Origin: Chryseobacterium sp. c4a
Lineage (GTDB): Bacteria > Bacteroidota > Bacteroidia > Flavobacteriales > Weeksellaceae
Length of the DNA: 64,000 bases
Assembly (NCBI RefSeq): GCF_009900745.1
Contig: NZ_WXVU01000018.1
Location: 60,531 to 124,530, forward strand
Direction of reading: 5' to 3'
The notes below the pieces were generated by a model, which worked only from the letters and a program-made list of their open reading frames with translations, searched no databases and had not been told where the DNA came from. The position numbers and the translations under genes are program-made. Below are positions 40,797-50,702 of the stretch, in pieces. The first letter of the stretch is position 1. Each line of letters opens with the position of its first letter.

Positions 40797-42914
40797 TTAA
40801 CCTTTTGCTTTAGCTATGATTTCTTCAGCAACGTTTTGTGGAGTAGCTTGGTACTTCTCTAATTCCATAGAAGAAGTAGCTCTTCCTGATGAAAGTGTTC
40901 TTAGAGTAGTAACGTATCCAAACATTTCAGAAAGTGGAACTGAACCTTTGATTACAACAGCACCGTTCTTTTCTTCCTGACCACTGATTGTACCTCTTCT
41001 CTTGTTAAGGTCACCAATGATGTTACCCATGTATTCTTCCGGAGTTACAACTTCCAGTTTCATAATAGGCTCCATAATTACCGGTTTAGCAGCTTTACCA
41101 GCTTCTTTAAATCCTAGCTTAGCAGCCATTTCGAAAGAAAGAGCGTCAGAATCCACCGCGTGGAAAGATCCATCTTTAAGAGTAACTTTAATACCTTCAA
41201 CTTCGAAACCAGCCAATGGACCGTTCTTCATTGCAGCTTTAAATCCTTTTTCAATTGCAGGAACAAATTCTCTAGGAACGTTACCACCTTTGATCTCGTT
41301 GATGAATTCTAAACCAACTTTACCTTCGTCTGCAGGTCCTAGTTCAAATACAATGTCAGCAAATTTACCTTTACCACCAGATTGTTTTTTGTAAACTTCT
41401 CTGTGTTGAGCAACTTTTGTTAAGTTTTCTTTGTACTCTACCTGAGGTTGTCCTTGGTTTACTTCAACCTTGAATTCTCTCTTCATACGGTCTACAATGA
41501 TATCTAAGTGAAGCTCACCCATACCAGAGATGATCGTTTGTCCAGAAGCCTCGTCAGTTCTTACCGTAAACGTTGGATCTTCTTCAGCCAATTTAGCTAG
41601 AGCGTTACCCATTTTATCTTGGTCAGCTTTAGTTTTAGGCTCAACAGCGATACCAATTACCGGATCAGGGAAAACCATCGATTCAAGAACGATTGGGTTT
41701 TTCTCGTCACACATTGTATCACCAGTTTTGATAGACTTGAATCCTACAGCAGCACCAATATCACCAGCTTCAATATATTCTACCGGGTTTTGCTTGTTAG
41801 CGTGCATCTGATAGATTCTAGAGATTCTTTCTTTATCTCCTGAACGAGTGTTCAAGATATAAGAACCAGCATCTAGTCTTCCAGAATATGCTCTGAAGAA
41901 TGCTAATCTTCCCACGAATGGGTCAGTAGCAATCTTAAATGCTAGAGCAGAGAAAGGCTCATCTACAGATGGCTTTCTTGTAATTTCAGCGTCTGTTCTT
42001 GGGTCAGTACCTTTGATATCATCTTTATCCAATGGAGAAGGCAAGTATTTACATACTGCATCCAACATAAACTGTACTCCTTTGTTCTTGAATGAAGAAC
42101 CACAAGTCATTGGGATAATAGATAAATCGATAGTAGCAGCTCTCAATGCAGCATTGATTTCTTCTTCTGTAATTGAATCCGGATCTTCGAAGAATTTCTC
42201 CATCAAAGTTTCGTCATATTCAGAAACAGCTTCTACTAATTTCTCTCTATATTCAAGAACCTCATCTTTCATGTCTTCAGGAATTGGAACTACCTCGAAA
42301 GTAGCACCTTGTCCAGCTTCATCCCAGATGATCGCTCTGTTTTTAATTAAGTCTACAACTCCTTTAAAGTCTTCTTCAGCACCGATTGGTAAAACGATTG
42401 GAACTGCATTAGATCCTAACATGTCTTTAACCTGGTTTACCACGTTAAGGAAGTCAGCACCTTGTCTGTCCATTTTGTTTACGAATCCCATTCTAGCAAC
42501 TTTGTAGTTGTCAGCAAGTCTCCAGTTTGTTTCAGACTGAGGCTCTACTCCATCTACTGCTGAGAATAAGAATACTAATCCATCTAATACTCTCAAAGAT
42601 CTGTTTACTTCTACAGTGAAGTCAACGTGTCCCGGTGTATCGATGATGTTGAAGTGGTAAGGTTTAGTATCTGCAAGAGGTTTTCCTTGATCTGTAGGAA
42701 AGTTCCAAGAACAAGTAGTTGCAGCAGAAGTAATAGTAATACCTCTTTCTGCTTCCTGCTCCATCCAGTCCATTGTAGAAGCACCATCGTGAACTTCTCC
42801 AATTTTGTGGTTTACCCCTGTATAGAATAAAATCCTTTCAGTAGTGGTAGTCTTACCCGCGTCAATGTGAGCAGCAATACCAATATTTCTTGTAAATTTA
42901 AGATCTCTACCCAT
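40797..42914 (-). CDS. fusA: Elongation factor G
   Basis: GTPase that drives ribosomal translocation, 705 aa. G1 AHIDAGKTTTTERILFYTG, G2 RGITITSAATTCSW, G3 DTPGHVDF, G4 NKMDRQGADF; later GMGELHLDIIVDRMKREFKV and GYVTTLRTLSSGRATSSMEL. Six nt from rpsG. Normal length, so a housekeeping EF-G and not a tetracycline-protection paralogue. Confidence 0.98.
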   Translation of the reverse strand: MGRDLKFTRNIGIAAHIDAGKTTTTERILFYTGVNHKIGEVHDGASTMDWMEQEAERGITITSAATTCSWNFPTDQGKPLADTKPYHFNIIDTPGHVDFTVEVNRSLRVLDGLVFLFSAVDGVEPQSETNWRLADNYKVARMGFVNKMDRQGADFLNVVNQVKDMLGSNAVPIVLPIGAEEDFKGVVDLIKNRAIIWDEAGQGATFEVVPIPEDMKDEVLEYREKLVEAVSEYDETLMEKFFEDPDSITEEEINAALRAATIDLSIIPMTCGSSFKNKGVQFMLDAVCKYLPSPLDKDDIKGTDPRTDAEITRKPSVDEPFSALAFKIATDPFVGRLAFFRAYSGRLDAGSYILNTRSGDKERISRIYQMHANKQNPVEYIEAGDIGAAVGFKSIKTGDTMCDEKNPIVLESMVFPDPVIGIAVEPKTKADQDKMGNALAKLAEEDPTFTVRTDEASGQTIISGMGELHLDIIVDRMKREFKVEVNQGQPQVEYKENLTKVAQHREVYKKQSGGKGKFADIVFELGPADEGKVGLEFINEIKGGNVPREFVPAIEKGFKAAMKNGPLAGFEVEGIKVTLKDGSFHAVDSDALSFEMAAKLGFKEAGKAAKPVIMEPIMKLEVVTPEEYMGNIIGDLNKRRGTISGQEEKNGAVVIKGSVPLSEMFGYVTTLRTLSSGRATSSMELEKYQATPQNVAEEIIAKAKG

Positions 42915-42920
42915 TTCAGA

Positions 42921-43397
42921 TTAGAATTTAAAGTGTGAAAACGCTTTGTTAGCTTCCGCCATTTTGTGAGTATCAGTTTTCTTTTTGAAAGCTGCACCTT
43001 CTTCTCTTGAAGCAGCTACAACTTCATTAGCTAATTTCAAAGCCATAGACTTATCATTTCTCTTTTTAGAGTAGCTAATTAACCATTTCATTGCCATAGA
43101 AATTTTTCTATCAGCTCTGATTGGCATAGGAATCTGGAAGTTAGCTCCACCTACTCTTCTAGAACGTACTTCTACGTGAGGCATAACGTTTGTTAATGCA
43201 TCTTTCCAGATTTCAAGGGCTGTTTTCTCAGTTTCTCCTTTTTTAGTTTCTACGATATCTAATGCATCATAGAAAATTTTGAATGCGATAGACTTCTTAC
43301 CGTCTAGCATTAAGTTGTTTACGAATCTCGTTACCAATTGATCATTAAACTTCGGATCTGGTAACAACGGTCTTTTTTTCGCTTTTGTCTTTCTCAT
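42921..43397 (-). CDS. rpsG: Ribosomal protein S7
   Basis: uS7, 158 aa. MRKTKAKKRPLLPDPKFNDQ, VTRFVNNLMLDGKKSIAFKI, VRSRRVGGANFQIPMPIRAD and NKAFSHFKF. Twenty-three nt from rpsL. Confidence 0.98.
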   Translation of the reverse strand: MRKTKAKKRPLLPDPKFNDQLVTRFVNNLMLDGKKSIAFKIFYDALDIVETKKGETEKTALEIWKDALTNVMPHVEVRSRRVGGANFQIPMPIRADRKISMAMKWLISYSKKRNDKSMALKLANEVVAASREEGAAFKKKTDTHKMAEANKAFSHFKF

Positions 43398-43420
43398 TGC
43401 TTCTGTACCTTATTTAATGA

Positions 43421-43834
43421 TTATTTTTTCTTTCCTTTTGCAGGAGCTGCAGCAGCTTGTCCTGGTTTAGGTCTCTTAGCTCCGTACTTAGATCTTCTCT
43501 GAGTTCTTCCATTTACACCAGCTGTGTCTAATGCACCTCTTACGATGTGGTAACGTACTCCCGGTAGGTCTTTCACCCTTCCGCCTCTAACCAATACTAT
43601 CGAGTGCTCTTGAAGATTATGTCCTTCGCCCGGGATATAGGCGTTAACTTCTTTACCGTTTGAAAGTCTTACCCTTGCTACTTTTCTAAGTGCAGAGTTA
43701 GGTTTCTTAGGTGTAGTAGTATATACTCTCGTACATACTCCACGTCTTTGTGGACAAGAATCAAGGGCAGCCGATTTGCTCTTCTTGGCAAGCGTGGCTC
43801 TTCCTTTTCTTACTAATTGTTGAATAGTAGGCAT
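43421..43834 (-). CDS. rpsL: Ribosomal protein S12
   Basis: uS12 at the decoding centre, 137 aa. MPTIQQLVRKGRATLAKKSK, CPQRRGVCTRVYTTTPKKPN and GGRVKDLPGVRYHIVRGALD. The PKKPNSALRK loop has both Lys residues, the streptomycin-sensitive form. The C-terminal tail is Ala/Lys-rich. First gene of the str operon. Confidence 0.98.
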   Translation of the reverse strand: MPTIQQLVRKGRATLAKKSKSAALDSCPQRRGVCTRVYTTTPKKPNSALRKVARVRLSNGKEVNAYIPGEGHNLQEHSIVLVRGGRVKDLPGVRYHIVRGALDTAGVNGRTQRRSKYGAKRPKPGQAAAAPAKGKKK

Positions 43835-43858
43835 TTAATTGCTTTTTATTTTAGGCTG

Positions 43859-43889
43859 CAAAAATAGTAATATTTTTTTAATTGACAAG
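43859..43889 (-). promoter_or_regulatory. Promoter of the str operon
   Basis: On the minus strand CTTG (43886-43889), 19 nt, TATTTTTG (43859-43866). The -7 box is exact, the -33 box has one mismatch, the spacing equals that of the S10 operon promoter. The ATG is 25 nt downstream. The other 190 nt up to 44084 hold no feature I can support. Confidence 0.65.
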
Positions 43890-44083
43890 CAGTTATGCAT
43901 TTTTATTTCTGTCAAAAAACTTTCCCCTTATTTCCCGAAGGGCTCAAAACCTGCATCCATTTTAGAGTATTGAGTTTTTTTATTCAGAAGATGAGATAAA
44001 AAAATATTTTCTTTCCCAACCTTTTATTACATTTTGATGGATTTAATGATTATATGGGTACACCCCTCATCTTTATAATTCAG

Positions 44084-45859
44084 TTACAATCCAATAATCG
44101 TATATTGATACAATTCCTGTGAGCTAATCTGAACAGGTGGCATAGCATTGACCCAAGCTCTTATTCCATACGTATCCAATGCATAATCATCATGAATAGC
44201 ATAGGCATACTTTCTATTTTTATTATCCGTTGACAATAAATAGATAATGTTATTGTTTGGGTTCACATACTTTTTAGCAGTGGTTTCATTGAAATTAAAA
44301 AAGATCTCAGGATAATTAAAAGAATAAGTATCTACATCAAATTTACTTGTTGTTGTAGCTGCATTTTGAGAGCTGGCTTTGTTCTTATAACTATTATAAG
44401 CATAATTACCCACTTCAAAACGAACTTTATAAGTATCCTTTAATTTATTTTTAACGATCTCTCCTATTTGGTTCAACTTCAATTGAGCATCCTGAGGATC
44501 ATCATCTATATCTCCAAGGGCAATTTTCCCGTATTTAGGATCAATGGGTAAATTTTCATTTTCAAGCAATCTATCGATGTCAATTCTAATATTATCTCCG
44601 AAACGGTTATATAAAAACACCTGAACAACGCCATATAATCTTCCTGATTCCATCAGTACTTTTCTCTGGATCTTGATATAGGGTTCTATTAAGCTTTTCT
44701 TGAATCCAAAGCCATTTCCATATTCCCCGATATACTGATTAAATGCTTTTTTAAAATTGTCTTCCAATAAATAATCTGAAAAAACACTCAATCCTTTATC
44801 ATTAATATCAACCAGTGTATGTGTTTTTTTATCATTTAAGGAGGAAACCCAGCCTGACAAATCAATATTCACATCGTTGACATCTTTTGGGACGGTAAAA
44901 CTTCCAAAGGTTTTTGAGCCTCCAAAAGTTTTAATGGAAGTTTCCATATTGGAAATTTCGTGAGAGATATTGGTATTGGTAGATCCTTTTCTCCCTATCC
45001 CAAAGTCAGCTTTAAGATTTCCATTTGCGCCACTTGCCATTTTAAAATCAAATGATGCATTTACATCAAGATTCATATCTGATTCTTTAGTGGTGATGCT
45101 TGAGTTTTTATTATACAATCCTGTAAACACTGCTGTAGCCCTTCCTCCAGAGTAAAAGTCAGTCAAAATAAATGGGCCATAATTCTCCATCATATCAAGA
45201 TAAGTCGTATTGTACATCTCATTCACAAAAGTAGGATGTAAATATTTCTCGGCTACTTCTTTATTGATCGCGCTGCTTTTCTGTAAAGTATAGACTGCAT
45301 CTTTTATGGAAACATTTAATTCACCAAATACCCTTTTGCTTTCATTTACCTTATTTTGAGTAAATATGTCTGACATAACGTACTTAGATCCTATATTAAA
45401 CAATCCCAATTTAAGCTGAAAACCCGCATTCATCTTTTTCGTTGAGGATGAATTTTCTTCATAACGATCAAAACTTGAATAAGCAAACGATTTTGCTTCA
45501 CTTTTCCCTATATAATTCTGCATCACATAGTCAGGGTGTGCAGTATATAACTTTTCAATATTTATTGCAGGAAAAGAAATATTTTCAGGATCTCCCAAGG
45601 GAATTCTTTTAGCTTTATATGTCCTTCCTAAATAATATTGTAATTCAAGAGGTTCGTTTGGAATTCCATTCTTACTCATTGAATTGGCCTGGAACCCCTT
45701 ATTACTAAGAATTACAGGTGAATTAGGATCTCTTTGTTGTATTACCGTAGAATGATTGGTTGCATTTTCTGATTTTTCATCATTCATAAGAAAGCTTTCC
45801 GTGCTGCAAGAACTTAGAATAGCAAGCAAAGACATTGTGCCGTAGAATCTTCTTTTCAT
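44084..45859 (-). CDS. MACPF-like lipoprotein (possible pore-forming protein)
   Basis: 591 aa. Lipoprotein signal MKRRFYGTMSLLAILSSC with lipobox LSSC (Cys18). Residues 227-240 read YGPFILTDFYSGGR, matching the membrane-attack-complex/perforin signature YG-x-x-[YFI]-x6-GG except that the usual Thr-His is Pro-Phe. It is followed by a strand-helix region rich in Ser/Thr/Gly and a C-terminal domain (YSFNYPEIFFNFNETTAKKY). Known Bacteroidota MACPF proteins include secreted antimicrobial toxins acting on related strains, but a surface or adhesion role is also possible. Stands alone between the str operon and a phosphatase-like gene. Confidence 0.8.
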   Translation of the reverse strand: MKRRFYGTMSLLAILSSCSTESFLMNDEKSENATNHSTVIQQRDPNSPVILSNKGFQANSMSKNGIPNEPLELQYYLGRTYKAKRIPLGDPENISFPAINIEKLYTAHPDYVMQNYIGKSEAKSFAYSSFDRYEENSSSTKKMNAGFQLKLGLFNIGSKYVMSDIFTQNKVNESKRVFGELNVSIKDAVYTLQKSSAINKEVAEKYLHPTFVNEMYNTTYLDMMENYGPFILTDFYSGGRATAVFTGLYNKNSSITTKESDMNLDVNASFDFKMASGANGNLKADFGIGRKGSTNTNISHEISNMETSIKTFGGSKTFGSFTVPKDVNDVNIDLSGWVSSLNDKKTHTLVDINDKGLSVFSDYLLEDNFKKAFNQYIGEYGNGFGFKKSLIEPYIKIQRKVLMESGRLYGVVQVFLYNRFGDNIRIDIDRLLENENLPIDPKYGKIALGDIDDDPQDAQLKLNQIGEIVKNKLKDTYKVRFEVGNYAYNSYKNKASSQNAATTTSKFDVDTYSFNYPEIFFNFNETTAKKYVNPNNNIIYLLSTDNKNRKYAYAIHDDYALDTYGIRAWVNAMPPVQISSQELYQYTIIGL

Positions 45860-46033
45860 AGTTATTATAGATGTGATTTATAACTGTAAAACTAGAAAAA
45901 CCCGGCGGCAAGCTCCATTAAGAAATCATTACCTATTTTTTAACAAATCTCACCAAAATGAGAATAATAAGATTACATGACTATTCTACTGATGTTACTT
46001 TTATACATGTCATCAACCTATTACTTTTAATCA

Positions 46034-46078
46034 TAAAAAAAGCCTCTGTGATTTCATTATATTTATATCACAGAGGCT
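46034..46078 (-). terminator. Terminator of the phosphatase-like lipoprotein gene
   Basis: 12-bp perfect stem AGCCTCTGTGAT / ATCACAGAGGCT with a 14-nt loop, followed on the minus strand by TTTTTTATG. Twenty nt after the stop at 46099. Confidence 0.9.
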
Positions 46079-46098
46079 GGTATCAAAAAATCAAAGTT

Positions 46099-47061
46099 TT
46101 ATTTAAAGGCATCCTTTATTACTTTTCCTTTCATAAATTGTTTAGGAACACCCAAAAGTTCTGCCATTGTACTTGCAATATCGATTTGCTCATAATTTCC
46201 CGTGCTGATGGTAGTATTCTTTTTAAAATCAGGCCCCATCGCAAAGAATTCAATATGTCTACATCCTTCACAATCATCTCCATGATTTCTGAATCCGCCT
46301 TTACTATCCAAATGCCTTCCATGGTCATTGGAAACAATTAAGGTAGTCTTATCTTTATAAGCAGGCAGAGACTGAATATAATCCCAGATCTCTTTAATAG
46401 AAGCATCTGTTGTCTTTATAGCCTGAATGTATTCTGCATACTTATTATCATGTCCGTATGAATCCACATCTTTAAGATTGATCACAATCATATTAGGACT
46501 ATATTTTTTCATGATTTCCTTCGTGTTGGTCATTGTAACTGCATCATCTCTATATCCAGATCCATTTCCGCTTACCCCACAATCTACACTTGGCTGATAC
46601 TTCCCTTTCCAGTCTGTTAGTTTACAATCATTCAAAACTTCCAGTTTATCTTTAGAAGCAATAACCCATGCTTTTGTTTTATCAGCTCCCGTGAACTTCA
46701 GCCATTGTTGCATTACAGATGGATAACCTGGCAATTCTGTTCCATTATTAACGATATTTTCATAGACCCCCGAACACATCGCGCTATGCCCCGGGTTTGT
46801 GTTTGTAGTTCCGTTGTTTTTAAAATTACTAATAAAAACACCCTGACTTAATAAACTTACTCTGTTCGGTATATTTTCCTTATTGGGTGCTTCCCAGGTT
46901 TCAGAGATACGAGGGCCGTCTACTACTAAAAGTATGACATTCTTAGTTTGATACTGAGCTTCCGGTTTTGTAGGTAAAGTTGGAGTTTGCGCGTCTGTAT
47001 CACTATTACTGCATGAAAACATGAATAATGATAATATAGAACACAGAAAGAACTTCTTCAT
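46099..47061 (-). CDS. Alkaline-phosphatase-superfamily lipoprotein (phosphodiesterase-like)
   Basis: 320 aa. Lipoprotein signal MKKFFLCSILSLFMFSCSNS. The superfamily metal sites are visible: D48 in VILLVVDGPR, the nucleophile region GTTNTNPGHSAMCSG (84-98, Thr88 the likely nucleophile), INLKDVDSYGHDNKYAEYIQ (Asp and His ligands), LIVSNDHGRH and a C-terminal His in CRHIEFFAMGP. This resembles type I phosphodiesterases/nucleotide pyrophosphatases and metalloenzyme-type sulfatase-fold proteins acting outside the cell. The natural substrate cannot be read from sequence. Single-gene unit. Confidence 0.88.
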   Translation of the reverse strand: MKKFFLCSILSLFMFSCSNSDTDAQTPTLPTKPEAQYQTKNVILLVVDGPRISETWEAPNKENIPNRVSLLSQGVFISNFKNNGTTNTNPGHSAMCSGVYENIVNNGTELPGYPSVMQQWLKFTGADKTKAWVIASKDKLEVLNDCKLTDWKGKYQPSVDCGVSGNGSGYRDDAVTMTNTKEIMKKYSPNMIVINLKDVDSYGHDNKYAEYIQAIKTTDASIKEIWDYIQSLPAYKDKTTLIVSNDHGRHLDSKGGFRNHGDDCEGCRHIEFFAMGPDFKKNTTISTGNYEQIDIASTMAELLGVPKQFMKGKVIKDAFK

Positions 47062-47208
47062 TGCTTTTTACTTTAAATTATATTTCGAGCGCAAAGCTAG
47101 AGAAACCCTGTCTTGAGTTTATTAACAAATTGTTATCTATTCCTTAAAAAATTAAGACAAAGATCAATGAAGAGGGAAATAATAAATATCCTAGAACCCT
47201 ATGGAAAA

Positions 47209-48804
47209 TTAGTCTAGAATTTTTACAGTTATATCTTTATTCCATGTAAAGCTCCTTACCTGTTCTTTCAATATTTCATGAATCTCAGGATCTATAGAAT
47301 AAATATATACATGATCTCTTCCTAATACGGCATTCCAGCCACTGATCGTTAAAACAGCTACTTTTCTCCAGTTTTTAGGAGTATGCCCATCCATCCATTC
47401 ATCATAAGCAATAGCAAGTTGATATCTATTTTGTACAGAATACTTAGTAAGAAAGATTTCTACCTCAGCATCTACTTTTCTCTTCTTCATTCTTAAAGGA
47501 ACAATCTCTTTTGAACCCAATCCCACGAAATCGAATAGATGAATATCCGTGAAGTAACTGATGGCTCCGATATCATTGGCCATTACTTTGGATTGATTGT
47601 AGTATTTTTTTAGAAATCTGGCAGATTGTATCTGCTGTTCATAAATATTTTTACTTCCTGTGACAATAAGATAGCTCCCCAATCCAATCTTGAGTACAAG
47701 TGTACACAATAAAAGAGCAACCAAAACTGCCATTAATCTATTTTGTTTTACCATAAAATGAGAAATAGTAAATCCATTCAGATAGATTTTTAGTTTTGGA
47801 ATTACAGCCATTGCCATCCCTGTCAGCAAATAGGCTTCATATCGGAAGAAATTGGTAAACTGACTAAAAATTCCGTGTAATACTAATGCCATACACCAAA
47901 CAACAATAAAAAAGTTTCGCGTAAGCAAATCCTGAAAGCTTAATTTCTGTTTAATATCTTTAATTATTAAAAATCCGCAAATCAATATCGGGAATAATGC
48001 GGCATTGAGAAAATAAGGATTTTTAATAAATTTATATTCAATAATCATAACCAGCTGCTCCATATAATCTTTTGAAGCATCAATCCTTAGTCCTTTTATA
48101 ATCACCGAATTTGGGAAGAAATACCCTGTTTTTTGATAAGTAAAATAGCTAAAAATCAACACAGGAACAAAGCCAAAAAAAAGTACTCCCGCCCCCTCTT
48201 TAAATCTTCTAAGTATAAGAAGAACAAAAGCAAGAGCCATAAAATAGAACATACTTTCAAATCGTATGAGCCCCAACAATGCCAGCGTTATATAGAACCC
48301 TAAAGAATCCCCTTTATTTTTATAGCTGGATGCCCGCCATCTTTCAAAACAATAAACATTTAGCGCAATAACAAGTACCTGCAGCGCATGCTCCATTCCA
48401 GAAAAGATGAGTAGCGGAATAGAAGCAAATAACAAAGTGAATATACTTGCGATAACCACAGACTTATTTTGCAAGAAATACAAGGCATAATACCTATTTA
48501 AGAAAAATACCAACAGGACTGCACACACGAAATTAAAAACCAATGGAATGAGCTCATGATTTCCCAATATATAGATCAAACCGCTTATCACAAAGGTAAA
48601 TACAGGTGAGGATGAGGATGAAGAAAAAGAATACTCTGTAATTCCCCAAACACCATGAAGAGCAAAGTTCTTAGCCATCGCAAGATGAATATATGCATCA
48701 TCCAGAATATAAGTAAAATAATGTTCAGTCCCAGTCAACATCAGGAGGAGGTATATTATACATACTCCTATAAATAGCGCCGTAGTTATTAAAAAGCTTT
48801 TCAT
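47209..48804 (-). CDS. Multipass membrane protein, GT-C glycosyltransferase-like
   Basis: 531 aa from MKSFLITTALFIGVCIIYLL (ATG 48804; the 8-codon-longer start is possible). About ten or more membrane helices (for example ITTALFIGVCIIYLLLMLTG, VFTFVISGLIYILG, VFNFVCAVLLVFFL, YFMALAFVLLILRRF, LMAVLVALLLCTLVLKIG) and a soluble C-terminal domain with YNQSKVMANDIGAISYFTDI and NAVLGRDHVYIYSIDPE. The N-terminal loop after helix 1 has LDDAYIHLAMAKNFALHGVW, with acidic residues as in GT-C enzymes. Function and sugar substrate are not known; assignment to the fold class is inference. Confidence 0.78.
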   Translation of the reverse strand: MKSFLITTALFIGVCIIYLLLMLTGTEHYFTYILDDAYIHLAMAKNFALHGVWGITEYSFSSSSSSPVFTFVISGLIYILGNHELIPLVFNFVCAVLLVFFLNRYYALYFLQNKSVVIASIFTLLFASIPLLIFSGMEHALQVLVIALNVYCFERWRASSYKNKGDSLGFYITLALLGLIRFESMFYFMALAFVLLILRRFKEGAGVLFFGFVPVLIFSYFTYQKTGYFFPNSVIIKGLRIDASKDYMEQLVMIIEYKFIKNPYFLNAALFPILICGFLIIKDIKQKLSFQDLLTRNFFIVVWCMALVLHGIFSQFTNFFRYEAYLLTGMAMAVIPKLKIYLNGFTISHFMVKQNRLMAVLVALLLCTLVLKIGLGSYLIVTGSKNIYEQQIQSARFLKKYYNQSKVMANDIGAISYFTDIHLFDFVGLGSKEIVPLRMKKRKVDAEVEIFLTKYSVQNRYQLAIAYDEWMDGHTPKNWRKVAVLTISGWNAVLGRDHVYIYSIDPEIHEILKEQVRSFTWNKDITVKILD

Positions 48805-48896
48805 GATGTGCAATATTAATACTTCCAAACTATTTTTAAAAATTTTCTTATAGTTATCATCTATTGATATCCCCGGTTATTCGGCATGATATTTCG

Positions 48897-48904
48897 TAAC
48901 TTTG
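48897..48904 (+). promoter_or_regulatory. -7 box before dps
   Basis: TAACTTTG, exact -7 match, 22 nt before the dps ATG. No -33 TTTG at the usual distance. Confidence 0.4.
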
Positions 48905-48926
48905 AGATATATAAAAAGATAAACGT

Positions 48927-49403
48927 ATGAAAAACGCTAGTATTATAGGCCTTAAAGAAGCCGACTGCAAGAAAATAGCAGAAAAATTAAATGCACTTTT
49001 AGCCAACTATTCTGTATTTTATCAGAATACAAGAGGTTCTCACTGGAACATCAAAGGAGATCAGTTTTTTACCCTTCACCCGAAGTTTGAAGAACTTTAC
49101 AATAGCTTAGTTTTAAAAATAGATGAAATTGCGGAAAGAATCCTGACATTAGGAGCAACACCGGCACACAATTACTCTGATTATTTAAAAGTGGCCACCA
49201 TCAAAGAAAGCAAAGAGGTAACGGATGGTACTAAAAGTGTTGAACAAATTCTAAGTTCATTCAAAGTAGTAATTGATCTTCAAAGAGAACTTTTAGATAT
49301 TACAGATCAGGCTGGTGACGAAGGTACCAACTCTCAAATGAGCGACTATATCACCGAGCAGGAGAAGGAAGTTTGGATGTACAATTCTTATTTGGGGAAA
49401 TAA
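48927..49403 (+). CDS. dps: Dps-family ferritin-like DNA-protection protein
   Basis: 158-aa Dps: a dodecameric shell that oxidises and stores iron and protects DNA under stress. Intersubunit ferroxidase residues are present in GSHWNIKGDQFFTLHPKFEEL and KIDEIAERILTLGATPAHNY. The N-terminal tail MKNASIIGLKEADCKKIAEK is short. Normal length. Transcribed alone, ending at a strong terminator. Confidence 0.95.
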   Translation: MKNASIIGLKEADCKKIAEKLNALLANYSVFYQNTRGSHWNIKGDQFFTLHPKFEELYNSLVLKIDEIAERILTLGATPAHNYSDYLKVATIKESKEVTDGTKSVEQILSSFKVVIDLQRELLDITDQAGDEGTNSQMSDYITEQEKEVWMYNSYLGK

Positions 49404-49428
49404 ACAGATAGGATCATCAAAATATTTC

Positions 49429-49464
49429 AAAAAAATCGCCTTACATTTAGGCGATTTTATTTTT
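49429..49464 (+). terminator. Terminator of dps
   Basis: 10-bp stem AAAATCGCCT / AGGCGATTTT, loop of 7 nt, flanked by A- and T-runs. The following pncB promoter begins within 10 nt. Confidence 0.88.
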
Positions 49465-49470
49465 AATTTT

Positions 49471-49478
49471 TATATTTG
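49471..49478 (+). promoter_or_regulatory. -7 box before pncB
   Basis: TATATTTG, exact -7 match, 19 nt before the pncB ATG. The region upstream is the dps terminator; no TTTG -33 element. Confidence 0.45.
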
Positions 49479-49497
49479 CGTTAAAATTACACATATT

Positions 49498-50676
49498 ATG
49501 AACAACGTAAAACTCAACTCAATCTTAGATAACGATTTCTATAAAATAACCATGCAAAATGCCGTGGTAAAGCTATTCCCTAGTTCTGTTGTAAAATATG
49601 AATTTATAAACAGAGGTAAACATCATTTTCCAGAAGGCTTTGATGTAGCTTTAAAGGAAGCTGTAAATAAAATGGCTGAACTTAAGCTTACCAAGGATGA
49701 AAAGAAATTCATGGCCAGAACATGTCCATATATTGACCTGCCTTATCTTGATTTCCTGGAAGGTTATCACTACGATCCGTCTGAAGTAAAAATTCATCAG
49801 GAAGGAGGAGACCTTTCTGTAATTGTTGAAGGGCTATGGTACAGAACGATCCTTTGGGAAGTTCCTCTACTGGCATTAATCAGTGAGCTCCATTACGAAA
49901 TGAACCACATGGAGAGAGACTCCAATGAAGTGGTTATGAGTAAAACTATTGAAAAGGCAGATGCATTAGGGAGACTTGGGGTAACATTTGCAGAATTTGG
50001 AACCAGAAGAAGACATTCTTATAAAGTACAAAATCTGGTAATGGAAGCTTTAACACAGAAAAAAGACTCTACCTTCATCGGAAGCTCCAATGTACATTTT
50101 GCCATGAAATATGGGGTGAAGCCAATTGGAACCCATGCTCATGAGTGGTTCATGTTCCATGCTGCAGAATATGGTTTCAAAATGGCTAACGAACTGGCCC
50201 TAGAACATTGGGTGGATGTGTATAGAGGTGATTTGGGAGTTGCTCTTTCTGATACCTATACTACGGATGTTTTCTTCCAGCAATTTGATAAAAAATTCGC
50301 AAAATTATTTGATGGTGTACGTCACGACAGCGGTGATGCCTTGGAGTTTGCAGATAAAACGATTGCTCACTATCAAAAAAATGGTATTAATCCAATGTTT
50401 AAATATATTATTTTCTCTGATGCCCTAAACCTTGAAAAAGTAGAGGAAATCACCAACTACTGCAGAGGAAAAATCGGAATCTCTTTTGGAATTGGAACCA
50501 ACCTTACCAATGATGTCGGATTAAAGCCAATGAATATCGTAATGAAGCTGATTGGAGTACAGGCACCTAATAAAGAATGGATCCCAACAGTAAAACTTTC
50601 TGATGAACATGGAAAATATACCGGAGATCCAAAAATGATTGAATTAGCCAAAGAATTTTTAAGAATAAAAGATTGA
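49498..50676 (+). CDS. pncB: Nicotinate phosphoribosyltransferase
   Basis: Makes nicotinate mononucleotide from nicotinate and PRPP, in the NAD salvage route. 392 aa. LDNDFYKITMQNAVVKLFPS at the start, AEFGTRRRHSYKVQNLVMEA, KPIGTHAHEWFMFHAAEYGF, DVFFQQFDKKFAKLFDGVRH and GISFGIGTNLTNDVGLKPMN. The His of the RRRHS segment is the site autophosphorylated in the family. Single gene with its own terminator. Confidence 0.95.
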   Translation: MNNVKLNSILDNDFYKITMQNAVVKLFPSSVVKYEFINRGKHHFPEGFDVALKEAVNKMAELKLTKDEKKFMARTCPYIDLPYLDFLEGYHYDPSEVKIHQEGGDLSVIVEGLWYRTILWEVPLLALISELHYEMNHMERDSNEVVMSKTIEKADALGRLGVTFAEFGTRRRHSYKVQNLVMEALTQKKDSTFIGSSNVHFAMKYGVKPIGTHAHEWFMFHAAEYGFKMANELALEHWVDVYRGDLGVALSDTYTTDVFFQQFDKKFAKLFDGVRHDSGDALEFADKTIAHYQKNGINPMFKYIIFSDALNLEKVEEITNYCRGKIGISFGIGTNLTNDVGLKPMNIVMKLIGVQAPNKEWIPTVKLSDEHGKYTGDPKMIELAKEFLRIKD

Positions 50677-50702
50677 TATTACCTCATCAGACATTCAAAT
50701 AT

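Noticed and set aside
41002..42507. Plus-strand ORFs inside fusA
   Set aside because: Shadows of EF-G codon usage; Ser/Pro-rich without family resemblance.
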